A stretch of 64,000 nucleotides of DNA from Luteolibacter flavescens (GCF_025950085.1 NZ_JAPDDS010000014.1:1-64000), one strand, 5' to 3'; positions 19,301 through 28,349 are shown, numbered from the stretch's first letter. Notes: generated by a model from the letters alone, not told the origin. A program made the numbers and translations.

Positions 19301-20374
19301 CTAGAAGCCGGCGTGACGGGCGGTCTTCGCCACGTAGAGATCCATGCTGTGATCAGAGACGCTCGGCAGGAAGCCCTCCACGCCTTCTTCTCCAGCCGAC
19401 TCCAGCACGGCTTGCTCCACGCTTTCTTTGTCCAAGTTTGCGCCGCCTTGTTGAGAGCGTGCCAATAGGAGGCGCGCGCGCAACTGGTCGAACTCCGCCT
19501 CGGTCATCATCGGCGTATCCGCATTGACGGTGCCGAAATCAATCCCCAAGGACTCCAGCTCCTCGCTGCCAAGGGCATTTTCCAAGCTCCCGTCTTCGGA
19601 GTAGTGGATCAATTCTCCAGCATGCCGATACAAGGGTGGAATCATCGGCACGACATCCTGGTCGTTGACAAACCGGTAGTACTTCTCGTCGTAGCGCGCG
19701 GTGAGGAAGTCCTTGAAGCTCTTCTTGCCCACAGCCGGCTGCCCAAAGGTATGGATCCAGGATGGACGAATTGAATCACTCCATTCCGCCGCCGCGATAA
19801 GCGCCAAGGCTCCACCCAAGCTATGGCCGGTCAGCAGGACTTTCTTGCCGGGATGATTCGCCAGTTCGCCGAGCAACTGCTGCTCGACAACTTTGAATGC
19901 CCCAAGAAAGCCACGATGGACCCGGCCATAGGACTGAGTGGTTCCGATCACATTGAGGTTCGACATCCAGTCACCGAGATTCTCCGTGCCACGAAATGAA
20001 ACCACCACGGCATGCTGCGAGGAAGCGAGGAAGCACTGGGTGTCATCGAAATCGAAGAAGCTACAAGATCCGAGACCCCATCCGCGGGTAACGCGCCTCA
20101 CCTCCTCCTCGTTCGCATACGCTAGCCTTGCGGCGAGTGCCAGGGAGAGCGCGGCGTGCCAATCAAAATCCCTGCTGGTCAACGAGGAAATGCTGAACTT
20201 GTCGAGATACGAGTCCCGAGCACTCTCAGTCGATTCCGCGGCATCTCTCGTCGTTCGACCCGTAGCGAGCGCTCGCGTTTTACCGACCGCTAGAGCAGCA
20301 GCAGCGGTTGCTTTTGGCACTGGTGTACCAAGCGAAATTCTGATGTGGAGAGGGACGGTGCATTCTTGGGACAT
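19301..20374 (-). CDS. Class 3 lipase (alpha/beta hydrolase), first gene of the cluster
   Basis: A 357-residue lipase of the Lipase_3 family. The nucleophile motif is GHSLGGA (Ser near residue 183). The oxyanion region VVSFRGTENLGDWMSN is typical. The acid is probably in NDQDVVPMIP, and a His lies in the following YRHAGELIHYS region. Such enzymes hydrolyse acyl esters of glycerolipids; here the target could be the cell's own membrane. There is no signal peptide. The N-terminal 80 residues are an Ala/Thr-rich extension that opens with CTVPLHIRISLGTP, close to the TIPLNVSVSLG linker segment of the neighbouring nuclease fusion. This is the only protein of the six without a trypsin domain, so it may be a substrate of the others. 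It is the first gene of the minus-strand cluster. Confidence 0.85.
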   Translation of the reverse strand: MSQECTVPLHIRISLGTPVPKATAAAALAVGKTRALATGRTTRDAAESTESARDSYLDKFSISSLTSRDFDWHAALSLALAARLAYANEEEVRRVTRGWGLGSCSFFDFDDTQCFLASSQHAVVVSFRGTENLGDWMSNLNVIGTTQSYGRVHRGFLGAFKVVEQQLLGELANHPGKKVLLTGHSLGGALALIAAAEWSDSIRPSWIHTFGQPAVGKKSFKDFLTARYDEKYYRFVNDQDVVPMIPPLYRHAGELIHYSEDGSLENALGSEELESLGIDFGTVNADTPMMTEAEFDQLRARLLLARSQQGGANLDKESVEQAVLESAGEEGVEGFLPSVSDHSMDLYVAKTARHAGF

Positions 20375-20867
20375 ATTCGATAGGGGGAGGATGCATTGAC
20401 TCGACGATGCCTAACTGCGAATCTGGGGGATTCTCGATGATACCCGACGGGAGGCATATCCATGGAGTTCAAGCTAATTAACGTTAGGTAGCGCAAGGAT
20501 TCCCAGTCAATGAAATTGAGGGCGGCTCCAAACGGAGGTGCTGAATCTCCGTCATATGGATTTTTCAGAGCACTTGGGAAAGGCCGAGTGCGGCATTGGG
20601 GTCAGCCTCGTGATCTCCCCCAGAAGAGCCAATCCGCCCAAAGTTCCAGAGCTGCGTCGACTAAAGTGGGTTGCCTCAACGCACTTATGCCAGCCAATCC
20701 GAATCTTTGCCTAGGACGCTAAACGCCTGCCCAGTCACGACCGCCATCACTCGGCTGAGCGCCTGAAACATGTTAGACCAAGCGAGCGCTTTTCAGAAGT
20801 GGCACACTATTGGCATCCTATGCTTTCGGCACCATCAATACCCAATACTTAATTCATTGATAATAAG
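20375..20867. other. Intergenic region upstream of the lipase gene
   Basis: About 490 bases with no convincing gene. The cluster promoter should lie here on the minus strand, but I cannot identify -10/-35 boxes with confidence. AGGGGGAGG at 20382-20390 (plus strand), just upstream of the lipase ATG, is repeated at 7396-7404 before the amidase-fusion ATG. The right end runs into the partial tRNA-Leu copy. Confidence 0.4.
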
Positions 20868-20923
20868 TGCCACCGGCCGGACTCGAACCGGCACGCAGGT
20901 TACCCTGCAACGGATTTTAAGTC
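20868..20923 (-). repeat. Partial tRNA-Leu copy: attachment-site direct repeat (distal end of island)
   Basis: These 56 bases are identical to 33905-33960, the 3' part of the tRNA-Leu(TAA) gene from the anticodon loop through the variable loop and T arm to the discriminator base. Identity stops abruptly after GATTTTAAGTC, where the tRNA would continue with its anticodon stem and D arm. This is the classic footprint of an element that integrated into the 3' end of a tRNA gene. The segment between the copies (about 13 kb) would be the element. The copy is not a functional tRNA. Confidence 0.85.
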
Positions 20924-21075
20924 AGATACTGCATTCACAACCGTCTATTGTTCAATTCCTCCGATTCTCGGAATTCTCTGATTTCGGGCATTTCTCAATT
21001 TTTAAAGGCAATAAAGGCACCACCTCTTTTATCCATTTCCGATGCCAACGGATCCGAGCACCCTTAGCGTCTTTG

Positions 21076-21294
21076 ATGAAGCAGCATCTCGAGCGCCTTC
21101 TCTCGGGGGACGCGAGTGCGGAAAACGTTGAACTCGTCACCCTTGTCTCCCTTGACCGACTCCTCGGCCGAACCCGCGGCACCCTTCAGGGCAGGAAGCT
21201 CGAGCTCGCCGTCGAGGAGGCCAAGCCCGACTTCGGCGGACGGCTGCGCTTCCGCGGCCGCATTCTCGAAGCGCCCGCAACCGTCAAATCCTGA
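21076..21294 (+). CDS. Small protein upstream of the HUH gene
   Basis: A 72-residue open frame beginning MKQHLERLLSGDASAEN and ending 15 bases before the next gene on the same strand. Its codons follow the GC-rich third-position pattern of neighbouring real genes, in contrast to the AT-rich stretch just upstream. I do not recognise the family. Position and spacing suggest a two-gene unit with the Rep-like protein, perhaps a copy-control or accessory protein. The frame stays open further upstream to 20770, but that part overlaps the partial tRNA and is unlikely to be translated. Confidence 0.45.
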   Translation: MKQHLERLLSGDASAENVELVTLVSLDRLLGRTRGTLQGRKLELAVEEAKPDFGGRLRFRGRILEAPATVKS

Positions 21295-21309
21295 CCCGTC
21301 CAAGCCGTC

Positions 21310-21825
21310 ATGGAAATCCCCGAAATCCACGTGCTCAACCGCATCCGCTGGCAATTCTTCGGCACGCTCACCTTCAAGAGCGCCCGGATCTCCGACCGCA
21401 AGCGGCACCACATGTGGTACGCCTACTTGCGCCAGACCGCGCGGTGGCTCAAGATCGGGGATTTCCAGCGGCTGCTCTGGGTACTGCGCGCCGAGGAGGG
21501 CGAGCGCACCGGACGCTTCCACTTCCATTACTTTCTCGCAGGCCTGCCGACCCGCATGGCCAACCCGACCACCTGCTTCTTCCTCATGGACCTCTGGGAA
21601 GAGCTGCGCGGCGGGATGGCACGGGGCAGCGTGTTCGACCCCCAGCTGAACGCGGGGGCTTACATCACCAAGGACCTCGCCGCCTCCAACGAATCCCCGG
21701 TGATGCGGGGGTTCCACGAGTCCGGCAAGGTGTCGTGGGGGGACTGCCAGCTCACGATCGCCAACTCGGGCTGGAAAGCCGCTGCCAACCAGTTGCTCCA
21801 GCAGGAGACACGCACCCGGCGATAG
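21310..21825 (+). CDS. HUH endonuclease-like protein related to rolling-circle replication initiators
   Basis: A 171-residue protein with the three motifs of HUH single-strand endonucleases in order: motif 1 FFGTLTF (about 18-24), motif 2 with paired metal-binding histidines in GRFHFHYFLAG (about 74-84), and motif 3 with the catalytic Tyr in AGAYITKDLA (about 118-127). These enzymes nick one DNA strand, stay linked through the Tyr and start rolling-circle replication or transposition. The protein is shorter than plasmid Rep proteins and has no helicase domain. It lies about 390 bases inside the tRNA-bounded island and is followed by GC-rich hairpins that could be its target. It may be a remnant of a small plasmid or phage, or a domesticated nickase. 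Confidence 0.65.
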   Translation: MEIPEIHVLNRIRWQFFGTLTFKSARISDRKRHHMWYAYLRQTARWLKIGDFQRLLWVLRAEEGERTGRFHFHYFLAGLPTRMANPTTCFFLMDLWEELRGGMARGSVFDPQLNAGAYITKDLAASNESPVMRGFHESGKVSWGDCQLTIANSGWKAAANQLLQQETRTRR

Positions 21826-21840
21826 GGCGCGTCCAGCAAA

Positions 21841-21915
21841 CGCGGGCGTCAACACGCCGCGCTTGAAACCGGTTCCTTCCACGCCGCCCGGGCGCGGATG
21901 CGCGCAACAGCGCGC
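21841..21915. repeat. Pair of GC-rich hairpins downstream of the HUH gene
   Basis: The first hairpin is at 21841-21861: GGCGT, loop CAAC, ACGCC, extended by three more pairs past a bulged G. The second is at 21900-21915: GCGCGC, loop AACA, GCGCGC. Both have small A/C loops and lie within 90 bases of the HUH gene stop. Hairpins of this kind serve as nicking origins for HUH enzymes; here that role is inference from position only. Confidence 0.4.
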
Positions 21916-22075
21916 GCCGCTCCGGGCTGCGGGGAAGGTCGCTTGAAGGGGAGCTGTGTACACATGACAAAGATGAAAAACGGAGGGAATGCGGACATCC
22001 AGAAAACATAACAAATTTCAATTTTCAAGGACTGACAATGAATGCGTGGTGCGTAACAGGGAAAGGAATTTTACA

Positions 22076-22555
22076 CTAGAGTCCATCATAACCGCGCAGC
22101 AGCGGATCTCGAGGCATTCTATACAAAAATACGCCTTCGTCCGCGGAAACATCGTAATTCACCACGACTAATCGACAGCCATATTTTCGACAACTTGCGT
22201 AACTCGGGGATTTGTCATCAAAATCAGTTGATTTACAGCTATAATACATGCCACTTACCGGCTTACCATAGACAATACAATAACTGTATGCATTGAAGTC
22301 CAGAGCTTCTACATCCGGCATATCCATCCTTATACTTCTCGCTCTGGTCGTTCTGTTAAAAAAACTCCTGTATGATTCTGCCGAATGAAAAAACTCATAT
22401 GCATCTGGCAAGAAGCCGTCGCTTGCATTGGAGCATCTGGCTACTAACTCAAACCCCAAAAACGATTTCCTTAAATAACAGCATGCCAACGTCCCTACCC
22501 CTAAAGAGACAAGACACAAAGCAATTGCCAAACCGTAGTTTATACGCCTAATCAT
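22076..22555 (-). CDS. Small membrane-anchored protein, candidate immunity protein for the RHS toxin
   Basis: A 159-residue protein whose ATG at 22555 overlaps the RHS stop by 8 bases, the usual place for an immunity gene. An N-terminal hydrophobic segment (YGLAIALCLVSLGVGTLACCY, about 7-27, split here as one helix) would anchor it in the inner membrane with the rest outside the cytoplasm. The exported part is rich in Cys, Tyr and Asp (MYYSCKSTDFDD, SCRKYGCRLVVVNYD). Its DNA is clearly more AT-rich than the RHS core, as is the adjoining RHS tip, consistent with tip and immunity gene having been acquired together. I recognise no family. The 25 in-frame codons upstream lie inside the RHS gene and are unlikely to be used. 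Confidence 0.6.
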   Translation of the reverse strand: MIRRINYGLAIALCLVSLGVGTLACCYLRKSFLGFELVARCSNASDGFLPDAYEFFHSAESYRSFFNRTTRARSIRMDMPDVEALDFNAYSYCIVYGKPVSGMYYSCKSTDFDDKSPSYASCRKYGCRLVVVNYDVSADEGVFLYRMPRDPLLRGYDGL

Positions 22556-25500
22556 CGTTCTTTTCTTGAAGCGTTTGTCCTGGGGCCAACATAAACGAAA
22601 TGGGACGACAATAAACTCTCCACACTCCATCCTCAGGATACGGAGTCAAATATTGAGGGCTGGATTTTGCTGTGCCAGTCCGCCAAGAATGGTAATTTAC
22701 AGAGCCAGCAGTCCCATAGACACGCTCAAATGGGAATTTGTTAAAAAAGGCCTGAGCTACGGTTTCCCCTGTTCCAGCCAAATCCCCCTGCCTATGGTCT
22801 CCTGTACCGTGCGCCTTTTTTTCACAGTCGTCTGAGTGACACGAATACAGATACAGAACAGCCTTGCGAATATTGCCCTTAGGTTGAGGCAAATCTTGCA
22901 CATTCGGCGCAATACTTTTTGAAATATTAGTGCGCCCATCCCCCGTGCTAGTCATTTGCTGGGCCGCGCTTGAAAGTCTAATGGATTGATTTTTCCCGTG
23001 AACCATAATCATTACCCGGCCAATTTCACCATCCATTTTCGCCCAATCATCCTTGAAATTATCTGTAGTATCAGTCTTGCTCATTGCAACTCCTGCAACT
23101 CCATCATGCGCTACCGCATTCTGATATTGAATCAATGCTTGCTCTGAGAAATCCTTGGCATCAACAAAAATATAGGTGACAACCTTCGCAAGATCTTGAT
23201 CCGGTATTTGCACCCCGTTTCCGTCTACCCATATCCGCCCATCAGTATCTAGATATCGAATTCCGTCATTGCCGACGAACCCATACAAATTCACCCCTCC
23301 TCTTTCCTCAATCGGATCCCTTGATGGCCACCTCCCGGTCACCGGGTCGTAGTATCGGTAGCCGTAATAGTACAGCCCCGTCTCCGCATCCATTGGCTTG
23401 GTGGAGAAGCCGTAGAGAGGAGTATTATCGGATCCTGCGACCTGACGGCCAAAGGGGTCATACTCGTAGTGGGGCGCGTTTTCATACCCGTCCTCCAGAT
23501 CCTCAGAAAGGTATTCGGTGACGTTCCCATTGCCATCGTAGGTCGGATAGGAGCTATATCCCCACACCCGGTTCCCCGAGCCATCCGTGCTGGGGGCAGC
23601 ATGGTAGCAGAGAAGCCCGCCGACCCCGCCAGCCCCTTGGAATGACCCGCTGAGATCCTGGCCCCAGGTGAAGGCAAGTCGCGGCGTGATGGCAGGGCCA
23701 CTGCCGATGATATACTGCATCACCACATTCCAGCCGTCGTAAAGGTAGCCGATGTCCCAAGCTCCGCCATTCGCCGCTGCGGTCGTGGTCCTACGGATGC
23801 GCCGACTCAGATGGTCATATTTGTAGGTGGCCAGCAGGACGTCGTCACCGTTCCGAACTTCCTTGAGCCGATTCTCGCCATCCCAAGAGAACTTCAGCTC
23901 GTAACCGAGGGAGTTGATCCCTGCATCTTCCGTCAGGTTCCCGTCGTCATCATAGACAGGCATCACCAATGGAGCCTGGCGGTCCACCTCATAGTATTGG
24001 TTGAGGTTGTTGGGAGAATAGGTCGTCATGAATTCGCCGGGTCCACTGCCGTCGGTGGCGGTAAGGCGATTCCCCCTGCTGTCGTAGGTGTAGGCGCGAT
24101 TCTTCGAAGCGGGATCTTCGTTATGGATCGCGGACACGAGCTGGCCCTTCTCATCGTAGGACCACTCCCAACTGGGATTCCAGCTTCCAAATGCTGTTCC
24201 CTCGGGATTCATGTGCGTCCGCTGACCCAAGTTGTTCACCGTATAATTATACCGCGAAACCGTCGTGGCTCCAACCTTATTCAATTTGTCGGCCAGGACA
24301 TCACGATCGGAGAACCACGAATTCGTGACGGTGTGGTGCGGGCTGGTGACGGTGGCGAGCAGCCCGAAGCTGCCGGAGGTATAGCCATAGCTGAAGGACT
24401 TGCCAGCACCGGTGACCCCGCCAAGGCGCCCGGCACTGTCGTAGCCATAGCTCACCTCATGGTCGATATCCGGATCAGCGGCTGTGCCGACCTCAATCCC
24501 GAAAGGACGCCCCAGGGTATCGTAGGACCGGGTGAGGACGCGCTCCAGGGAGGTGCCTGCCACCGGATGGGTCTCGGACTCGAGTCTCAGGGTCGTCGCA
24601 TTGTACTTGTAGGTCCAGGTGACGCCGTCCCTCGTGACTGTCTCCAGCATTCCCGGCACGTGGTTGTTATCACCCGGAAACGCATCGTAGTTGTAGGTTA
24701 CGTCGGGGGTGTCGTCATTGTAGTCGATCGACGTCAGCAGCCCGTAGGTGTATCCATAGGTCGTGGTGAGCTTCACCCCGGAAGAGGGGCCGGACTCGCG
24801 GACCCACTCCCTCGTTTTGAGCCGGCCACCGGGCGTATAGGTGTAGGATGGCCCGTACTCGTCATCCACGCTATTGTTTGAGAAATCATAGCGTTTCCCC
24901 ATCAACTGGCCGTTCAGGGAGGAGTAGTTCCACCTGGTGACCGAGCTCGCACCGGTATTCAGGGTCAACATCCTGCCCGCGTAGTCGTAGGTGTAGGCCT
25001 GCTGGTAAGTCTGGGCACCGGACACTTCCTTGACATTGCCAGACGGGAAATAGGAATAGGTGGTGGTCTGGCTCATCGGGGCACCGACAGCCGTCCGACG
25101 TCCCCGGTGATCATAGGTAAAGGACGTGGCCTGACTGGCACCTGCAGGCGGGGTGGTCAGAACCACTGCATCTGAAATATTCGAGAGGTAGCCGGTAACC
25201 GTCACACCCGTGCGGGAGTCCTTGCTGTGGGTAGGACGATTGAAGCTGTCGTAGCCGCGGTCTCCATTCACCTTGCGGGCAGAGGTGGAGGCAACGATGC
25301 CATTGCTGGAGTTTCTGATCTCGGTCTTGTCCCACAATCCGCCGATGTGGGTCTCGACTGTTTTGCTCAGATCCACCGCCACCGACTCCACGGTCCAGTC
25401 ACCTCCACCGGCCAAGGTGACCGTCGAGGTTTCCTCACCCGTGACGCCGATGCTCGAGGACCATGTCCTCAGGCCGTCCGCACTCCGATCGACTGTCGAA

Positions 25501-28349
25501 ACGACGGACCCGCCGGAAGCGCTGGTGTCCCCATCCTTCCAGACTTTCGTCACGGTGCGAAGAACATGGACATTCGGCGAGCTGCTTCTCTTCACGGCGA
25601 AAGTCTCCGTGGACGTGATCTGATCCTTCCCCCAGGTGATCTCCCCGGTGAGATTGTTCATCTTCCGTGCCGAGATCGTGCGCTCTCCTTTCAAATTGTA
25701 TCCGAATCGACTGTGAAAACCATCGGCATCGACCGTGCGTTCAAGTTGTCCGATGGAATTGTAGAAGTAGGAGGTGTTCCACCTCGCTGGCTTGAATTCA
25801 CGGGATGTCCGGCCAGCATGGTCGTAGTAGGTGTATGTCGGCTCCCTCAAAGTCCCGCCTGTACCTGATGCGGATATCCCCTCGATCAGCGACTCGTAGG
25901 TATATGGCCCGGTGGAGCCGATCAGGTATGACATCTGCACCGAAGGCTGCAGATCCCCCCAAGAGCGATAGAGCTTGCCGTCGAAATAATTGAGCGAGGT
26001 CTGCTTCGGCGGGTTCGGGCCATCTCCAGTCACTTGGATCACCTGGTTCTCGACTTTCGAGCCGATCCCTGCACCCAGGCTGACCACTGTCCCAACGGGA
26101 TTCCGATAAGTGGTGGTGGTGGTCGACTGCTGCACCAGGAATCCGGTTTGAGGCGATGCCCCCCACGAGCCGGTCACAGTCCCTGCTAGATTGGAAGTCG
26201 ACCTTGAGATCTCATTGGCAAGGCCGGAGCCGAACAAGCCCCCCGATACCACCTCGGGGTAACGATATCGGGACACGGTCAAGCCCTGATACTTGACGGC
26301 ATCGGTGATGCCCAGACGATTTGTCCGGATCACGCGATGGAGTTCGTCGTACTTGTATTTGGTCTCGATCCCGTAGCGATCGGTCTCCGAAGAGAGTCCA
26401 CAACAGTCGTATGCTCGCGTCGTCACCCAGGGATTTGGCTGGGACGAGAACCATGTAATCTCTTCAGGGCGACCAAGGTGATCCACGTCTGTAGCCTTCC
26501 AATCTTCAATAACCGCACCATGTCTCTCGAGCTGTGCCGCTTGTTCCGCGGGGTTGGTCGCACCGGTGCTGATGGCGGTTGTCCATACTTTCTCGGTGTT
26601 TCCATCAGGATTGATTGTAGTTTGCCGGCTCGTGCCCTCGACAATAGCGCCAAGGCTCACGGCATTCTCGGTGATGACCCGGTATCCATTTCCATCCAAT
26701 GAGTAATAATAAAGAACACCTGTGCCGTCGGGCCGGGTGATCGACTTGGGCTTGTTCCCCGTACCGGCACCACCGGCTCCCGACTGATGAAACTGGTAAA
26801 CCGTCGTGAGAAAATTGGTCGCATTAGTGTAGACCTTCACCGACTTGGAGATGGTCGCTGCGGGACGACTCCAAGCCGTCTCGGTCTTGCGAAGAAGGAA
26901 CCCAGGTGTCGAATCTGTAACCACCTCGATGCCGGTGTCTGGATCCCATGTACTCGTCCTGGTCATGGTACCAGACCCATAGGGCATCTGCACCCAGTGA
27001 TAACGCCCCTTCAGTCCATACTCGGCATAGCTGTGCCTCTCGAAATACCCGTCGTAGCGGTCATGATCCTTGAGACGGCCCACGCCAACATACGATGCGG
27101 CACCGGTAAGCTCCCCATCCAGGTAGTAAGTCCAGGTACTCACGAGATTGACTCCGTCCGGATCCTTGCGAGTCTTGACGATTTGCCATGCACCGCCGAT
27201 GCGGTGATATTCCCGGATCTCATCCGAAACAAGAAGGTACGAAAGCGGAGGAATGGTATCGTCAGAATCCAATTCGTAAATCTTCTCGCGATAGCTATGA
27301 GCAGAGTTGGTGGCTTCCAGAATAACCTTTTCCACCTTTCTCAAGGCATTTCCAGTAGGCGAGGACAAGCCCGAGATGAAGGTCCAGGTGCTTCCGGTCT
27401 TGGTCCATTGCATGATCCGGGTGCTCCCCCCGACCATCACCGATGTCACCTGAAAGATGTCGCCTGCCAGTTTCTCAACCGTCACCGTCCTGAAAACCGA
27501 GGTCGAAGGGTCAGGAGCAGTTGGGTTAGACGATACTGAAATAGTGTAAGCATTCGGATCAGCTGCCGTTGGAGCGGCCGCCACCGAGACATGGCTGCTC
27601 TGGGTGGTCACTGAGAGTATCGCTCCGCTTCCATCGAGTGTCTTGGTGATTCCATCCCATCCGTTCAACTCCAAGGCCGACGGACCAGGATTGTCGGTGG
27701 AATCCAAATGGACATTGAGAGCTGCTGAGATGCTGCCGAAATTTGACTTTCCAACGGGTACGGTGAAACGCACCGAGCCATTTTCGCCATGCACTTCACC
27801 TGCACCCGACGCAATCGAACCATCAGGACATGTTGAGCAAGATGAATCACAACCCTTGAAACAAAATTTGAAATGGAAACATGCGGACTTCTCGGATGAC
27901 CCCTCCCTGGCACAAAACAAGGTCACAACGATAGGGCCATCCCATTCTGCTGTATCCAAGCTCCATTGCGGTGCCGGCGCATCTTCATCAATGGTCATGG
28001 TCTGTTCCTTTACGCCGTTTTCTTCCCTCAGCGTCACAATCAGATAGGACGTCCCGCAATCAGAGCAGTTCGAGGTTGTCTTTGTGGGCAGCTGAAGCTG
28101 AACCTGAATCTTTCCTTCCGAATCAGGAGAGACCTTTTTGCATTCTGACGGAAGGTCCGTGTTGCTCTCAAGGACGACTCCTCCTGCCGTCAATTTAGCA
28201 TCATCATTATAACACGTACAACATCCGCAGACAACCGGCGGATTGTCAGGAGCCGTTCCAGTAGCCCATGAAAGGCCGATCCCTGAAAGGAGCAGCACCC
28301 CCAAGGCAACGCAAAATCTTAAGGGAGAAAATCTGATGTCGTGTTTCAT
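22548..28349 (-). CDS. RHS/YD-repeat polymorphic toxin with a variable C-terminal tip
   Basis: A 1933-residue exported protein. An N-terminal signal sequence (MKHDIRFSPLRFC, then a hydrophobic run ending SWATG) is followed by a Cys-rich domain (VVCGCCTCYN, GCDSSCSTC). A long array of YD/RHS repeats then forms the usual beta-cage. The core ends with the standard boundary YYDPVTGRWPSRDPIEERGG and NLYGFVGND. The last ~235 residues are the tip. It contains VMIMVHGKNQ and, about 50 residues later, AVLYLYSCHSDD: a strand-HG and strand-SC pair like the His-Cys dyad of clan CD cysteine peptidases (caspase/CHAT/DUF4347-like). The tip and downstream gene are AT-rich; the core is GC-rich. The start is taken as the ATG at 28349; an in-frame TTG at 28382 would add 11 residues. 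It follows the helical-repeat gene by 29 bases. Confidence 0.85.
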   Translation of the reverse strand: MKHDIRFSPLRFCVALGVLLLSGIGLSWATGTAPDNPPVVCGCCTCYNDDAKLTAGGVVLESNTDLPSECKKVSPDSEGKIQVQLQLPTKTTSNCSDCGTSYLIVTLREENGVKEQTMTIDEDAPAPQWSLDTAEWDGPIVVTLFCAREGSSEKSACFHFKFCFKGCDSSCSTCPDGSIASGAGEVHGENGSVRFTVPVGKSNFGSISAALNVHLDSTDNPGPSALELNGWDGITKTLDGSGAILSVTTQSSHVSVAAAPTAADPNAYTISVSSNPTAPDPSTSVFRTVTVEKLAGDIFQVTSVMVGGSTRIMQWTKTGSTWTFISGLSSPTGNALRKVEKVILEATNSAHSYREKIYELDSDDTIPPLSYLLVSDEIREYHRIGGAWQIVKTRKDPDGVNLVSTWTYYLDGELTGAASYVGVGRLKDHDRYDGYFERHSYAEYGLKGRYHWVQMPYGSGTMTRTSTWDPDTGIEVVTDSTPGFLLRKTETAWSRPAATISKSVKVYTNATNFLTTVYQFHQSGAGGAGTGNKPKSITRPDGTGVLYYYSLDGNGYRVITENAVSLGAIVEGTSRQTTINPDGNTEKVWTTAISTGATNPAEQAAQLERHGAVIEDWKATDVDHLGRPEEITWFSSQPNPWVTTRAYDCCGLSSETDRYGIETKYKYDELHRVIRTNRLGITDAVKYQGLTVSRYRYPEVVSGGLFGSGLANEISRSTSNLAGTVTGSWGASPQTGFLVQQSTTTTTYRNPVGTVVSLGAGIGSKVENQVIQVTGDGPNPPKQTSLNYFDGKLYRSWGDLQPSVQMSYLIGSTGPYTYESLIEGISASGTGGTLREPTYTYYDHAGRTSREFKPARWNTSYFYNSIGQLERTVDADGFHSRFGYNLKGERTISARKMNNLTGEITWGKDQITSTETFAVKRSSSPNVHVLRTVTKVWKDGDTSASGGSVVSTVDRSADGLRTWSSSIGVTGEETSTVTLAGGGDWTVESVAVDLSKTVETHIGGLWDKTEIRNSSNGIVASTSARKVNGDRGYDSFNRPTHSKDSRTGVTVTGYLSNISDAVVLTTPPAGASQATSFTYDHRGRRTAVGAPMSQTTTYSYFPSGNVKEVSGAQTYQQAYTYDYAGRMLTLNTGASSVTRWNYSSLNGQLMGKRYDFSNNSVDDEYGPSYTYTPGGRLKTREWVRESGPSSGVKLTTTYGYTYGLLTSIDYNDDTPDVTYNYDAFPGDNNHVPGMLETVTRDGVTWTYKYNATTLRLESETHPVAGTSLERVLTRSYDTLGRPFGIEVGTAADPDIDHEVSYGYDSAGRLGGVTGAGKSFSYGYTSGSFGLLATVTSPHHTVTNSWFSDRDVLADKLNKVGATTVSRYNYTVNNLGQRTHMNPEGTAFGSWNPSWEWSYDEKGQLVSAIHNEDPASKNRAYTYDSRGNRLTATDGSGPGEFMTTYSPNNLNQYYEVDRQAPLVMPVYDDDGNLTEDAGINSLGYELKFSWDGENRLKEVRNGDDVLLATYKYDHLSRRIRRTTTAAANGGAWDIGYLYDGWNVVMQYIIGSGPAITPRLAFTWGQDLSGSFQGAGGVGGLLCYHAAPSTDGSGNRVWGYSSYPTYDGNGNVTEYLSEDLEDGYENAPHYEYDPFGRQVAGSDNTPLYGFSTKPMDAETGLYYYGYRYYDPVTGRWPSRDPIEERGGVNLYGFVGNDGIRYLDTDGRIWVDGNGVQIPDQDLAKVVTYIFVDAKDFSEQALIQYQNAVAHDGVAGVAMSKTDTTDNFKDDWAKMDGEIGRVMIMVHGKNQSIRLSSAAQQMTSTGDGRTNISKSIAPNVQDLPQPKGNIRKAVLYLYSCHSDDCEKKAHGTGDHRQGDLAGTGETVAQAFFNKFPFERVYGTAGSVNYHSWRTGTAKSSPQYLTPYPEDGVWRVYCRPISFMLAPGQTLQEKNDD

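Noticed and set aside
20770-21075. Upstream extension of the small frame before the HUH gene
   Set aside because: It runs through the partial tRNA copy and an AT-rich stretch with non-coding composition.
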